Notes: a model not told the origin generated them from the letters alone. Shown: positions 1-9,046, numbered from the stretch's first letter. The stretch: DNA of 64,000 nucleotides from Paenibacillus albus (GCF_003952225.1 NZ_CP034437.1:3796501-3860500), one strand, 5' to 3'. Program-made: numbers and translations.

Positions 1-2
1 AA

Positions 3-1781
3 CCAATTGCGATTATGAGCTCGAACGGTCTTATAGGAGGGTACTCCGATCACACCTATCGGCCGGATCGTTCGGTCACGCGTGCAGAATACGCAGTATT
101 CATGGCAAGAGTCATCCGGTTCGAGAGAGCAGCCGCCATTCATTCGCAGAATTGGGATAAGCTCATCTCGTTCATGACCGTGAGCGAGCAAGTCGGTCAA
201 ATGCTTATGCCAGATATTAGACAATGGAACGGTCAAGTGACGACCACCGTGAATGATGGAATCAAGAGTCAATTACATAATCAGGACTTAGGCGGCCTTA
301 TCGTATTCGAGAAGAACATCATCGACGCGAAGCAGCTTACGACCTTCACGCATAATCTGCAGGCTGAAGCAGGCGACATCCCTCTGTTCCTGAGCATTGA
401 TCAAGAGGGCGGAGTCATTAAGCGAATTCCTGGCGGTACGAACCTGCCTGGTCAGATGGCTCTTGGGGCGACAGGGGATGCCAAGCTCGCGGAAGCTGCT
501 GGGAAGCTGACGGGCGAGGAGCTCAAAGCGCTTGGGCTGCAGTTGAATTTTGCGCCGGATCTGGATATTAACAGCAATCCGGATAATCCCATTATCGGCA
601 TGCGCTCATTCAGCTCGGACCCTGACTTGGTAACACGTCTTGGCTTGTCCACCATGAAGGGGCTGAAGGAAGCAGGCGTCATTGCGGGAGTGAAGCATTT
701 TCCAGGTCATGGCGATACGTCGGTCGATTCCCATCTAGGCCTGCCTGTGTTGAACTACGATCGCGAGCGGCTTGATGCAGTCGAGCTGAAGCCGTTCCGT
801 GCAGCAATTGACAGCGGCGTCGAGATGATAATGACCGCGCATATCGCATTCCCAACAATCGATAACGAGCGTGTTACCTCGCTGAAGGATGGCAGCAGCA
901 TACCGCTTCCAGCGACCTTGTCCAAGAAGGTGCTCACAGGCATCCTTCGCGGGGAGCTTGGCTATAAAGGCGTCATTATCTCTGATGCATTCACGATGAA
1001 TGCAATTGCTGAGCATTTTGGCGAAAATAAATCGGTGGAACGCGCAGTCGCAGCCGGCGTAGACATCATTCTCATGCCGCAAAATATCGAAGGTGCGCAT
1101 CAGACGCTGGTGGAAGCGGTGAAGAGCGGCAGGTTATCGGCTTCGTCGATTCACAGTTCCGTTAAACGAATTCTGGAGCTGAAGTCCAAGTACGGATTGT
1201 TTGACCAAAGCGAAAGCCTTACTTCCAAGCTCGCATCACTGAAGACCGTAATTGGTTCCCCAGAGCACCTAGCCGTCGAGAAAGAAATCGCGACTCGAGC
1301 AGTCACCTTGCTTGCGGGGCGTGATCAAGCGAAGCCGGATCTAATTCAATCTGGTGACAGCGTCGTTATTGCAGCTGCAGATGAAGTGCAGGCGACTCAA
1401 TTAAAGAAACAGCTTCAACTAGCAGCGCCAACGCTGGCTCTGAAGATAGATACGATCTTGATTAAGCCGGGGAAAGCTTCCGAAGCGCTTCCGGCAATCG
1501 CAAAAGCGGACTATGTCATCGCTGCATCCTATCAATTCCGAAACGTAGCAAGCCAGTTCAACTGGAGTGATACGCAGACGATTATCAATGAGTTGAACGA
1601 GCTGAAGAAACGCTACACGTTGCTATCTCTAGGGAATCCTTATGAACTGCTCTACTTGCACAATGTCCAATCTGCTTTAGCCGTTTACGGTAAGCAAGAG
1701 CCGAATACGGCGGCAGCGATTCGAGTTCTGATCGGGCAGAAGGAGGCGCTCGGGACGCTGCCGGTCAAGATACAGCCCTAA
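3..1781 (+). CDS. S-layer-anchored GH3 beta-N-acetylglucosaminidase (5' truncated)
   Basis: Exported hydrolase predicted to remove N-acetylglucosamine from peptidoglycan fragments (NagZ/NagA-like glycoside hydrolase family 3). The reading frame is open to the left edge, so the true start and most of the S-layer homology region lie outside the window. Counting from the ATG at 15, residues 4-34 are the end of an SLH motif (GGYSDHTYRPDRSVTRAEYA). Residues about 45-400 are the GH3 barrel. Visible motifs are IDQEGG (128-133), KHFPGHGDT..DSH (227-240), which carries the His/Asp acid-base pair typical of NagZ enzymes, and SDAF with the likely nucleophile Asp324. The C-terminal 180 residues resemble the extra alpha/beta domain of Gram-positive NagZ proteins. 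The gene ends at an intrinsic terminator. Function is confident; substrate is by family. Confidence 0.9.
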   Translation, partial: PIAIMSSNGLIGGYSDHTYRPDRSVTRAEYAVFMARVIRFERAAAIHSQNWDKLISFMTVSEQVGQMLMPDIRQWNGQVTTTVNDGIKSQLHNQDLGGLIVFEKNIIDAKQLTTFTHNLQAEAGDIPLFLSIDQEGGVIKRIPGGTNLPGQMALGATGDAKLAEAAGKLTGEELKALGLQLNFAPDLDINSNPDNPIIGMRSFSSDPDLVTRLGLSTMKGLKEAGVIAGVKHFPGHGDTSVDSHLGLPVLNYDRERLDAVELKPFRAAIDSGVEMIMTAHIAFPTIDNERVTSLKDGSSIPLPATLSKKVLTGILRGELGYKGVIISDAFTMNAIAEHFGENKSVERAVAAGVDIILMPQNIEGAHQTLVEAVKSGRLSASSIHSSVKRILELKSKYGLFDQSESLTSKLASLKTVIGSPEHLAVEKEIATRAVTLLAGRDQAKPDLIQSGDSVVIAAADEVQATQLKKQLQLAAPTLALKIDTILIKPGKASEALPAIAKADYVIAASYQFRNVASQFNWSDTQTIINELNELKKRYTLLSLGNPYELLYLHNVQSALAVYGKQEPNTAAAIRVLIGQKEALGTLPVKIQP

Positions 1782-1793
1782 CAATGTGATCAA

Positions 1794-1824
1794 GCACGCC
1801 TGTACCTGCAGGCGTGTTTTTATT
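1794..1824 (+). terminator. intrinsic terminator after the GH3 gene
   Basis: CACGCCTG and CAGGCGTG pair around a six-base loop and are followed by TTTTTATTATTTT. It lies 13 bases after the stop codon. Confidence 0.85.
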
Positions 1825-1921
1825 ATTTTCAAGAAGAGTTGGACAAAATGTGCGCTATGACTATCTCGCTCGAAGTGATATTTTCATAGATTAGAAATAG
1901 AAGGGGGAGGGATGTGCAGGT

Positions 1922-3115
1922 ATGGCGAAAGTCGGTGTTGTTATGCCCGTTTATTATCAGGATGAAGCATTTATCCGTATGGCTATTCAATCCGTTCGTC
2001 TTCAAAGCTATCGCGATTTTACCTTCCTGATTGTTATCGACGGAGCGCCGGAGCTTCAGCCGCTCATTCAGGAATGCACGTATGGAGATCCGAGAGTGAC
2101 GATCGTATCCTATCCAGTCAATCAAGGCGTTGCGTTCGCGCTTAATTATGGCTTCGAGATTCTGATGGACCAAGGCTACGATTATTTGACATGGGTATCG
2201 ACGGACAATATCTACTATCCGTATTTTCTCGGCACATTGGTTTATGAGATGGATCAGGCAGGTCCTAATGTGGGCATCGTCTATAGCAGCTTCAATCAAA
2301 TCTTCGAGAACGGTACGATCGCGCATACGCCAGAGTTTCTACAGCTCTTACGGAGTTGGCAAAATCGCCCGAAGGAAGCGCTGCTCGACGGCTGTATTAT
2401 CGGTCCATCCTTCATCCATCGAACGGAATATTGCCGGAAGGTAGACGGTTACCGCATGCGGTATATTCAGGATTACGATTATTGGCTCCGAATGACGGAT
2501 TACTGCGACATTAAGTATGTGCCGATCGAGCTGATGGATTATCGGATCAATTCGCCATTCAGTCTCTCAACGCACATCGCGAATGAGTCATCCAAGTACC
2601 GCATGTGCTGGAATGAGGTGCATCATTCGCATTTTGAGACACGGATGAGGCGCGGGATGCCTCTCCTATACAGCGCTTTATTCATCGTGAAGCCGAATGA
2701 AGTAGAGAAGGCAAGGGCTGCGCTCGGTAATATCATAGACCAATATGAGACGAACTGCGAAATCCTGATCGTAAGCTTAACCACGCAGAAGGAGGTCGAA
2801 GCCATCATCGAGTCCTACCAAGATCCGCGCGTTCGAGTCTTGTATTATGTGCAGCATTCGGTCAACTACGCGCTGCATAAAGCACTGGCTAGAGCCAGAG
2901 GAGATTGGTGCATGATTTTCGACAGCCAATATGCGCCTGCTGAGAAGAGCTTCGTGCGGACCATAAAGGAATCGGGACTGATGAATCCGAATTCGGCCTC
3001 TGCGATATCGTGGTATAACGGTGAAGTTACAAGCTCGAAGCATGTTCAATATCTTTATCAGACCATGACGGTGCGCTCGCGGATGCAGGCATTCGTGCTC
3101 GGGGCACTGAAGTAA
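1922..3115 (+). CDS. family 2 glycosyltransferase with a second, reduced GT-like half
   Basis: Predicted cytoplasmic GT-A fold glycosyltransferase using a nucleotide sugar; acceptor unknown. Residues 1-110 carry the GT2 N-terminal pattern: VVMPVYYQDEAF, AIQSVRLQSYRDF, VIDGAPE and NQGVAFALNYG. A WVSTDN stretch near 105 replaces the usual DxD, and a QDYDYWLRM motif near 190 fits the GT2 acceptor/base region. From about residue 245 a second alpha/beta segment repeats the layout (ALGNIIDQYETNCEILIV, DPRVRVLYY, ALARARGDWCMIFD) but looks incomplete, so this may be a decayed second GT2 domain. The start is ATG 1922, after AAGGGGGAGGG. It stands alone between terminators, so context gives no polymer assignment. 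Confidence 0.85.
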   Translation: MAKVGVVMPVYYQDEAFIRMAIQSVRLQSYRDFTFLIVIDGAPELQPLIQECTYGDPRVTIVSYPVNQGVAFALNYGFEILMDQGYDYLTWVSTDNIYYPYFLGTLVYEMDQAGPNVGIVYSSFNQIFENGTIAHTPEFLQLLRSWQNRPKEALLDGCIIGPSFIHRTEYCRKVDGYRMRYIQDYDYWLRMTDYCDIKYVPIELMDYRINSPFSLSTHIANESSKYRMCWNEVHHSHFETRMRRGMPLLYSALFIVKPNEVEKARAALGNIIDQYETNCEILIVSLTTQKEVEAIIESYQDPRVRVLYYVQHSVNYALHKALARARGDWCMIFDSQYAPAEKSFVRTIKESGLMNPNSASAISWYNGEVTSSKHVQYLYQTMTVRSRMQAFVLGALK

Positions 3116-3125
3116 TTGGAGAGTT

Positions 3126-3152
3126 GAGAGCCTGAATAGGGCTCTTTTTTTT
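3126..3152 (+). terminator. intrinsic terminator after the glycosyltransferase
   Basis: AGAGCC/GGCTCT stem with a short loop followed by eight T residues, starting about ten bases after the stop codon. Confidence 0.8.
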
Positions 3153-3154
3153 GG

Positions 3155-3412
3155 TTTGGGTTGGAAAAGTGGACACCTCTGCGACTTAGCTGCGCCGAGA
3201 TGATGCCATATATGATTTGAGAGTCGGAAAACAGTACTCTCAAACCAGAAACAGCCGCAGTTTCGCACCGAGAGTCGGATAAACGGACTCTCAGCGACTG
3301 AACCGCGCCGAGATGATAGCTTTTGAATATTGAGAGTTGGAAAACAATACTCTCAATCAGAAACAGCCGCAGTTTCGCACCGAGCGTCAAAAAAATGGAC
3401 TTTCGGCTTGCG
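3155..3412. repeat. GAGAGT/ACTCTC hairpin repeat cluster, about 113-bp period
   Basis: This gene-free stretch is built of small palindromes of the form GAGAGT-N11-ACTCTC separated by spacers of about 28 to 39 bases. The GCGCCGAGATGAT segment recurs at 3192 and 3305, a period of 113. The spacer CAGAAACAGCCGCAGTTTCG also occurs twice. Intact hairpins lie near 3220-3242, 3271-3293 and 3333-3355; the flanking copies are degenerate, as in the GAGCGT..ACTTTC copy. A related cluster with different spacers is at 39896-40320. Confidence 0.85.
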
Positions 3413-3415
3413 ATG

Positions 3416-3439
3416 AAGGCCGCTCACTGGAGCGGCCTT
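3416..3439 (-). terminator. hairpin at the 3' end of the methyltransferase
   Basis: AAGGCCGCTC and GAGCGGCCTT form a perfect ten-base stem with a four-base loop just beyond the minus-strand methyltransferase stop. No clear U-tract follows on the minus strand, so termination is uncertain. Confidence 0.5.
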
Positions 3440-3459
3440 CTGCCGTGTAAGTAGCGATA

Positions 3460-4194
3460 TTACGCTTTAACCGCAGCGATTAAGAGGAACATCGGTCGAC
3501 GTACTTCTTCTTTCCAAGCCGCATTGCTCTCCAGCATCTCGCTAGTTGGCTGAAGCTCGGACAGTCGCGTGAGGCTGAATCCTGCTGCCAGCAAGCCATT
3601 GATATACGTCGCAATCGTGCGGTGGTACTTGATGACATCGTCGTTAAGAAATCGTGCTTCACGAGCACCTTCAGCATGATAATTGTCCACCGGCCAGTGC
3701 AGCTTCTCGCCTTGCGGACCGTACTGCCAATCCTGCGCTGCCAGCGCTGTGAAGATCGGATGCTCGACAGAGAATACGAAGCTGCCGCCAGGAGTCAGCA
3801 TGTCGTGCACGCTTCGGCAGATCGCGCCAAAATCCTCAACATAATGGAGGGCGAGAGAGCTGAGCACAACATCGAAAGCGCCAGCCGGGAAGTCGATATC
3901 CTCAATCGCCATTTGCCGATATTCAATCTGCTGGTCGTCAGTCATTTCTTTGGCACGTTCCAGCATGTTCGCGGATAGCTCAATACCAAGCACGGAGCTT
4001 GCCTGCATCTCGCGAGCATATCGGCAATGCCAGCCGAATCCGCAGCCAAGATCAAGAACCTTTTTGCCCTGTAGATCAGGGAGCATTCCGCGAAAAGTAC
4101 TCCATTCTCCAGCAGCCTCCAAGCCTCCGACCGAACGCGGCATCTGGCTGTATTTGGCGAAAAAGCTGTTATCGTCATATTTATTCTGTTTCAT
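3460..4194 (-). CDS. class I SAM-dependent methyltransferase
   Basis: Predicted cytoplasmic S-adenosylmethionine-dependent methyltransferase of the Methyltransf_11/25 type, 244 residues. Motif I, VLDLGCGFGWHCRYA (residues about 45-59), binds SAM. An acidic residue follows in VLGIELSANML, and FDVVLSSLALHYVED is motif IV. The C-terminal part is typical of small-molecule methyltransferases; the substrate cannot be read from sequence. The ATG at 4194 is preceded on the minus strand by AGGAGGTG at good spacing. It is divergent from the MerR gene 152 bp away, so the MerR protein may influence it, but the obvious MerR promoter points the other way. Confidence 0.85.
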   Translation of the reverse strand: MKQNKYDDNSFFAKYSQMPRSVGGLEAAGEWSTFRGMLPDLQGKKVLDLGCGFGWHCRYAREMQASSVLGIELSANMLERAKEMTDDQQIEYRQMAIEDIDFPAGAFDVVLSSLALHYVEDFGAICRSVHDMLTPGGSFVFSVEHPIFTALAAQDWQYGPQGEKLHWPVDNYHAEGAREARFLNDDVIKYHRTIATYINGLLAAGFSLTRLSELQPTSEMLESNAAWKEEVRRPMFLLIAAVKA

Positions 4195-4268
4195 GTAGGC
4201 AGCACACCTCCTATGTAATCATTAATAGTTTACTAGCAATGGGATGGAGGGGGCAAACGAATTAACGA

Positions 4269-4299
4269 TTGACTTGGAGTTAACTCCAGAGGTTACACT
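4269..4299 (+). promoter_or_regulatory. MerR-type promoter and operator
   Basis: The -35 TTGACT (4269-4274) and -10 TACACT (4294-4299) are 19 bases apart, the overlong spacer characteristic of MerR-activated promoters. The spacer contains the perfect 14-base palindrome TGGAGTTAACTCCA (4275-4288). It lies 47 bases upstream of the MerR start codon, indicating autoregulation. Confidence 0.88.
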
Positions 4300-4345
4300 A
4301 GGTGCATACGATCGAAGTCGTAGTGGAACGAGGAGGAAGCTGCAC

Positions 4346-4753
4346 ATGTTAATCGCTGAAGTGAGCGAGAAGTTTGACCTTTCTCAGGATACGCTCCGTT
4401 ATTATGAACGCATCGGACTAATCCCCCCTGTTAATCGGAATAAGAGCGGAATCCGGGATTACACGCAGGAGGATTTCAACTGGATCGATTTTATTAAGTG
4501 CATGCGCCAAAGTGCGGGGCTCCCAGTGGAAACGCTCATCGAATATGTGACTCTATTCCAGCAGGGCGACGAGACGCTGCATACGAGGAAAGAGCTTCTG
4601 ATTGATCAACGGGAGAAGCTTGCGGCCAAGCTCGAAGAGATGACGGGTACCTTAACACGCCTCGATGACAAAATCGCAAGATATGATCAGACCATTCTGA
4701 GAAAAGAAACCACGCTCAGAGTCCAGCAAAACCAGGAGTCAACAAGCCGCTAA
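4346..4753 (+). CDS. MerR family regulator, AdhR-like
   Basis: Transcription factor of 135 residues. The N-terminal winged helix reads LIAEVSEKFDLSQDTLRYYERIGLIPP, followed by the family signature SGIRDYTQEDFNWIDFIKCMRQ. A C-terminal coiled coil (about residues 75-125) forms the dimer. No metal-binding cysteine pattern of the CueR/ZntR type is seen; the sequence is closer to the AdhR/YraB group that responds to aldehydes in Bacillus. The start chosen is ATG 4346, after AGGAGG, because an upstream in-frame ATG at 4244 would place the gene's own promoter inside the coding region. The effector is inferred only from similarity. Confidence 0.88.
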   Translation: MLIAEVSEKFDLSQDTLRYYERIGLIPPVNRNKSGIRDYTQEDFNWIDFIKCMRQSAGLPVETLIEYVTLFQQGDETLHTRKELLIDQREKLAAKLEEMTGTLTRLDDKIARYDQTILRKETTLRVQQNQESTSR

Positions 4754-4769
4754 ATTGCGGCTCGTTGTG

Positions 4770-5885
4770 CTAGCTGTCATCGTCCTTGACACTCGCATGC
4801 ACCTGAAATTCAAGCTTCGGATAAATTCCGTTCCACACTGCAGTCTCCTTCGCATGATGGAATTGTCGCGCACGATAGCGCAAGCCGAAGCCAAGCGGGT
4901 CAACGCCAGCATCACGCATCTTGATTAGAAGCTTACGAACTTCGGATTCGATATGCGCCTTCGATTCCTTCGCAATTGCCTGCTTTATTGCATCCGTTAC
5001 AGCTTCTGCATGGTCCTCTCTCTCAATTAGTGCTCCCCGCAGCTTTATGGCTATTTTCGCTGTAGCACCATCATTCCCATGATCCAATTGATAGGTCGAA
5101 GTTCCTTTCTCCGTTGTAATTGAATAAGAGCCGTCCTCCGTCTTTACCACAAACGTATCCTTGCGGATTCCGGTTGTCATCAGCTTGAGCAGCATCGATT
5201 CTTCTGAACGGAGCACAAGCTTCAACTGCTTATTGTGAAAGAGAGCCATTCGGTCGACATGCAAATTGCCGCGTTCATAGTCCATGACCGGCAGCGTCAG
5301 ATCGAGTCCAGGCGTCATTATTCTGCGGCTCGCATCATAGAGGGGAACCGCATATACGTAAGGCGATTGCGTGCGGCTTCTCTCGAATGTGTAGAAGAGA
5401 TAGCTGCTGGCTACCGCTTCCTCTTTAGGCTTGAATCTCAGCAGCTCATATGCGCTTGGCTTGCCGATGCCCATATAGGCGATCTTCTGGATGTCCGCGC
5501 GCTTCATGAAATAATCGATCGGTAGGGAGATGTCCTTCTTCGCAATATCCTCGCTGAACATAATTGCCTTTACATGGCCATATTCCAGCTTCTTGTCGCT
5601 CATAGAGCGCAGCTTATCGAGCCCCTCTGAGATCGAATTGCAATTGACATGCAGGAGAACGAAGTCGCTCCCGATCTTCTTCGGATCCCCTTTGGCGAGT
5701 GAAATCTTGATCGTCAGCTTATATGTGCTGCCCGCGGTATCCGGTGAATCAAGCCCGATTGAGGTTACAAAAGCACGCCGGTCGATATCTTCAAACGCAC
5801 AGCCGCTGAGCAGAATGAGCAGTACCAGGGCAATTTTGCAGGATGCTAGTCGGCTTAGGCTGCTTTTCCTCGCAGAGCGCACCAT
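4770..5885 (-). CDS. spore germination lipoprotein, Ger(x)C family (cluster 1)
   Basis: C subunit of a GerA-type germinant receptor, a lipoprotein on the outer face of the spore inner membrane. The start chosen is ATG 5885, giving a signal peptide ending in the lipobox LLSGC at Cys29. It overlaps the end of the upstream GerB gene by 31 bases. The mature part shows the family pattern: DIDRRAFVTSIGLD near the N-terminus, then a middle domain, and a C-terminal domain with ESEVRKLLIKMRDAGVDPLGFGLRYR. An in-frame start further upstream (6023) would bury the signal peptide within GerB and is rejected. It is the last gene of a GerA-GerB-GerC operon read leftward. Confidence 0.88.
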   Translation of the reverse strand: MVRSARKSSLSRLASCKIALVLLILLSGCAFEDIDRRAFVTSIGLDSPDTAGSTYKLTIKISLAKGDPKKIGSDFVLLHVNCNSISEGLDKLRSMSDKKLEYGHVKAIMFSEDIAKKDISLPIDYFMKRADIQKIAYMGIGKPSAYELLRFKPKEEAVASSYLFYTFERSRTQSPYVYAVPLYDASRRIMTPGLDLTLPVMDYERGNLHVDRMALFHNKQLKLVLRSEESMLLKLMTTGIRKDTFVVKTEDGSYSITTEKGTSTYQLDHGNDGATAKIAIKLRGALIEREDHAEAVTDAIKQAIAKESKAHIESEVRKLLIKMRDAGVDPLGFGLRYRARQFHHAKETAVWNGIYPKLEFQVHASVKDDDS

Positions 5886-6943
5886 ACGAGAACGCCAACC
5901 ATAACGAGGTCGAAGCCTAAGTGGATGTTCAGAAACAAGCTGATGCTGTGCCGAATCGCGGCGGAGTCCATTAACTTCCATAGCATGTAGGATACGACAA
6001 GCAATAGCGCGAACAGAAGCCATTTGTGTTTTTCACCGTCCATCAGCAACGCGAATTTGAGGAATTGCAGTGACGAGTGCCAGCAGACGATGACGAACAT
6101 GAGGGACACGCCGATCTGCATCATGAGGAAGACAACGATAAATCGTTCAATAAAGAAATAAGGCAGCTTCATGCTGTTCATCGTCGTGAACCAAACATTA
6201 TCATCGCCCTTGATACCTCCAAGTCCTAAATAGCCGATAGGGATGAAATAGTAGGCGACAACGAGCAAAAGCCCGATGGTCATAACGACCAGATGCCATT
6301 TCTTCGGCTTGCTGCTCTTCAGATGTTCGTTAAACACGATACGCGCCATGTAGCCATTGAACAAAAACACTCCGGCGGCGAGCATAGGGTAGCTTGGCCA
6401 ATTCCGAACGTAAGTCGCTGCTTCCAGAATAAAGTCAATGCGAATGTTCGGGTCAAGCGCGAAGACGAGAATAAGCACTAGGAGAACCGGAATGGAGAAC
6501 AAGGCGACGAGCTCCAGCATGAATAACGTACTCTTCGAATCGAGTAACGAGGAGAAGGCGGCTAGCAGAAGGAATACCCCGAACAGAGATCCCGCCGAAA
6601 TGTCGGGACTTATATATTTGTGAGCGATATGTGCAAAAGAAATCAGATAGATCAGACCGATCCAGTAGGACAGGAGCAGGGAGCAGAGGAACAGGAGCTT
6701 CTGCATGACAGGCGTTATTGCGCCTTTCATTATTTTCGAAATCGATTGACCTTGAAACCGGTTCAGCTGTGTCTCGAATACGAGGCTCATGATGCCAGCT
6801 AGGAGCAGAGCTGCAAGCAGGCTGATGAAGCTGCTCTTGTAGCGGCCGGCATAGATAAGGCTTGGCGTGAATTCAATCATGCTGACGATAAAATTCAGAT
6901 ACATCAGATAATAGTAGTAGCGGCTTTGGAGCATCGGAATCAC
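5855..6943 (-). CDS. germinant receptor permease-like subunit, GerB family (cluster 1)
   Basis: Integral membrane B subunit of a GerA-type receptor (GerAB/amino acid permease superfamily), 362 residues with about ten predicted hydrophobic segments. The start MIPMLQSRYYYYLMYLNF and the IEFTPSLIYAGRYKSSF stretch fit the first helices of the APC-fold germination permeases thought to bind the germinant. It lies 21 bases after the GerA stop and overlaps the start of GerC, as expected for translational coupling in a tricistronic ger operon expressed in the forespore. The germinant cannot be predicted. Confidence 0.87.
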   Translation of the reverse strand: MIPMLQSRYYYYLMYLNFIVSMIEFTPSLIYAGRYKSSFISLLAALLLAGIMSLVFETQLNRFQGQSISKIMKGAITPVMQKLLFLCSLLLSYWIGLIYLISFAHIAHKYISPDISAGSLFGVFLLLAAFSSLLDSKSTLFMLELVALFSIPVLLVLILVFALDPNIRIDFILEAATYVRNWPSYPMLAAGVFLFNGYMARIVFNEHLKSSKPKKWHLVVMTIGLLLVVAYYFIPIGYLGLGGIKGDDNVWFTTMNSMKLPYFFIERFIVVFLMMQIGVSLMFVIVCWHSSLQFLKFALLMDGEKHKWLLFALLLVVSYMLWKLMDSAAIRHSISLFLNIHLGFDLVMVGVLVWCALRGKAA

Positions 6944-6964
6944 CTGAATGAGTGGAGTTGTCAG

Positions 6965-8245
6965 TTACAGAAGCTTAAAGTAGGGCCTGCCTAAGCTCTT
7001 CAAGCTGCATAGATAAGCAACGAGAGCGAGTAATCCTACAACTACGCCGATCGTACCTAGAAAGCTCGCGAATAGGATGAGCGGGTAACGAATAATTCGG
7101 ATGGCTTGGTGCATCGCATTGACGGGGACAACGAAGTTGGAGATCGCGACCGCAGAGATGACAATGATCATTACATCTGCGACGAGACCAGCCTGAGTAG
7201 CCGCTTGTCCCAAGATTAATCCGCCAACCGTCGTTGCGGTAGGGCTGATCGTCTTAGGCAGCCGAATGCTCGCTTCGATCAGAAATTCCGTCATAATAAG
7301 CATGAATATGAGCTCAATATACGAGGGGAAAGGAACGGACATCCGGCTTCCCGCTACAAGCAATGCAAACTGAACTTTGAGCAAGTCCGGCGAATAGGAG
7401 ATGATCGAGATATATAAAGCCGGGAGAACGAGCGTAATCAAGAGCGCGATGTAGCGGATAGAGACGAGAAACTGACCGATGATCGGCATCTGAACCGGGT
7501 CATCCATCGACTTGAAGAAATCAAAAAAGGTCACCGGGCCAATTAATGCCCATGACGACCCCTCCAGCAGAAGGATGATTTTGCCCTCTGACAAGCTCCT
7601 CACGACTCGGTCTGGACGTTCAGTCGTCAGGAAGAGCGGAAATAAGTTCAGCTTGTTCTGAATCAGATTCTTCTGCAGCTGTCCGGCGGATTGGACGATA
7701 TCCACTTGGACCTTCGCAACCTTGAGCTTGAAAGCTGCGAGATCGGCCTTGTCTATAAGCTGTTCGTCGAACATCATGACCAGCTTCGTGTTCGATTTGT
7801 TGCCCGCGTGATGGCTTTCCGCACGCAGAGCTTCGCTCCTATATCGGTTTCGGATCAAATTAATGGACGTATCCAGATTCTCGCTAAGGCCGTCCTTCGG
7901 CCCTTGCAGCACGTTCTCCTCTGTCGATATATCGACGGCGCGAGTAATGTAGTTCTTGATCTCGACCAGGAAGAGCTGCTCATTCAGCATGACCGCAACG
8001 CTTCCGCTAAGCAGCTTCGGGATCGCATCGGCATCGCTAGCGGCCAAGGCCCAGCTCGGGAACGATCGCACATACAGCTCGTACGCAGCTGCAGAATCTG
8101 AATTGTAGAAGGCGGGAATCAGCTTCTTGAAGATATCTTCTTCATTACAGACCGTGCAGAAGTAATACAGGCACATGGAATAATCGCTCTTCTCGAACTT
8201 CCGAGTAATGAAGTCCTCGTTGCTTCGTAAGCTCTCAAAACGCAC
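6965..8245 (-). CDS. germinant receptor GerA family protein (cluster 1)
   Basis: A subunit of a GerA-type germinant receptor, 426 residues. The N-terminal soluble half carries the conserved segment EENVLQGPKDGLSENLDTSINLIRNRYRS (near residues 127-155). The C-terminal half has several membrane segments with the family pattern RMSVPFPSYIELIFMLIMTEFLIEASIRLPKTI. The start codon is GTG at 8245, preceded on the minus strand by GAGGTGA. The N-terminal domain is shorter than in the cluster 3 homologue (528 residues). First gene of the operon; no sigma-G promoter could be assigned by eye. Confidence 0.9.
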   Translation of the reverse strand: MRFESLRSNEDFITRKFEKSDYSMCLYYFCTVCNEEDIFKKLIPAFYNSDSAAAYELYVRSFPSWALAASDADAIPKLLSGSVAVMLNEQLFLVEIKNYITRAVDISTEENVLQGPKDGLSENLDTSINLIRNRYRSEALRAESHHAGNKSNTKLVMMFDEQLIDKADLAAFKLKVAKVQVDIVQSAGQLQKNLIQNKLNLFPLFLTTERPDRVVRSLSEGKIILLLEGSSWALIGPVTFFDFFKSMDDPVQMPIIGQFLVSIRYIALLITLVLPALYISIISYSPDLLKVQFALLVAGSRMSVPFPSYIELIFMLIMTEFLIEASIRLPKTISPTATTVGGLILGQAATQAGLVADVMIIVISAVAISNFVVPVNAMHQAIRIIRYPLILFASFLGTIGVVVGLLALVAYLCSLKSLGRPYFKLL

Positions 8246-8362
8246 TGCGCGGTCACCTCACAGGGATATATTTCCCGAGTTGCCAGTTTTTCATCCGAAA
8301 GGTGTACGATAGGCTATAATGAGTGAAGATAGGCTCGAAGATAAACGTGATAGGAGACTACG

Positions 8363-9046
8363 ATGGACGCGAGAACAGAAGCAAAACGTGCTGCAGCGGA
8401 GAAGGCTGCTGAATATGTGCATGACGGGATGATTGTGGGATTAGGTACGGGCTCGACGGCATACTGGGTGATTCAGAAGCTAGGCGAGAGAATGAAGAAC
8501 GGTCTAAAGATTAAGGCAGTTGCAACGTCAAACCAGTCTGAATTACTGGCAAAAGAGCTGGAGATTCCGTTCGTGCCATTATCGGAGATCGGTGAGATTG
8601 ATCTTACAATTGACGGCGCTGATGAAGTCGACGATGAGTGGAACTTGATCAAGGGCGGTGGAGGCGCGCTGCTGCGGGAGAAAATCATAGCTACCGCCAG
8701 CAAAGAGCTAATCATCATTGCCGACGAGAGCAAGGTGGTGAAGAAGCTGGGGCAGTTCCCGCTTCCAGTGGAGATCGTGCAATTCGGCTATGAGCTTACG
8801 CTGTGTAAACTGGCTTCGTATGGATGCATCACGCATTTGAGAATGCAAGAGGAGGAACGATTCATTACGGATAACGGCAATTATATTGTCGATTGCGCGT
8901 TTGGTCAGATTGAACGGGCAAGCGATCTGCATGCTGCACTTAACATGATACCCGGAGTTGTAGAGAACGGCTTGTTCATCAATCTCGCGACGAAAGTGAT
9001 TATTGGAGCTAATGATGGCTCGATAAAAGAATTGGATAGGAATTAG
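8363..9046 (+). CDS. rpiA: ribose-5-phosphate isomerase A
   Basis: Interconverts ribose 5-phosphate and ribulose 5-phosphate in the pentose phosphate pathway. At 227 residues it matches RpiA length. Signature motifs visible are GLGTGSTAYWVIQKLGER (residues 26-43), TIDGADEVDDEWNLIKGGGGALLREKI near 83-110 with the active-site acidic residues, and ESKVVKKLGQFPLPVE. The ATG at 8363 follows AGGAGAC. It is a single gene facing away from germination cluster 1, with TATAAT at 8315 as a possible -10. Confidence 0.95.
   Translation: MDARTEAKRAAAEKAAEYVHDGMIVGLGTGSTAYWVIQKLGERMKNGLKIKAVATSNQSELLAKELEIPFVPLSEIGEIDLTIDGADEVDDEWNLIKGGGGALLREKIIATASKELIIIADESKVVKKLGQFPLPVEIVQFGYELTLCKLASYGCITHLRMQEEERFITDNGNYIVDCAFGQIERASDLHAALNMIPGVVENGLFINLATKVIIGANDGSIKELDRN

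Noticed and set aside
735-1100. Long antisense reading frames within the GH3, hut, kinase and other genes
   Set aside because: They lie opposite strongly conserved coding sequence, lack ribosome sites and show no recognisable domains. They are shadows of codon use.
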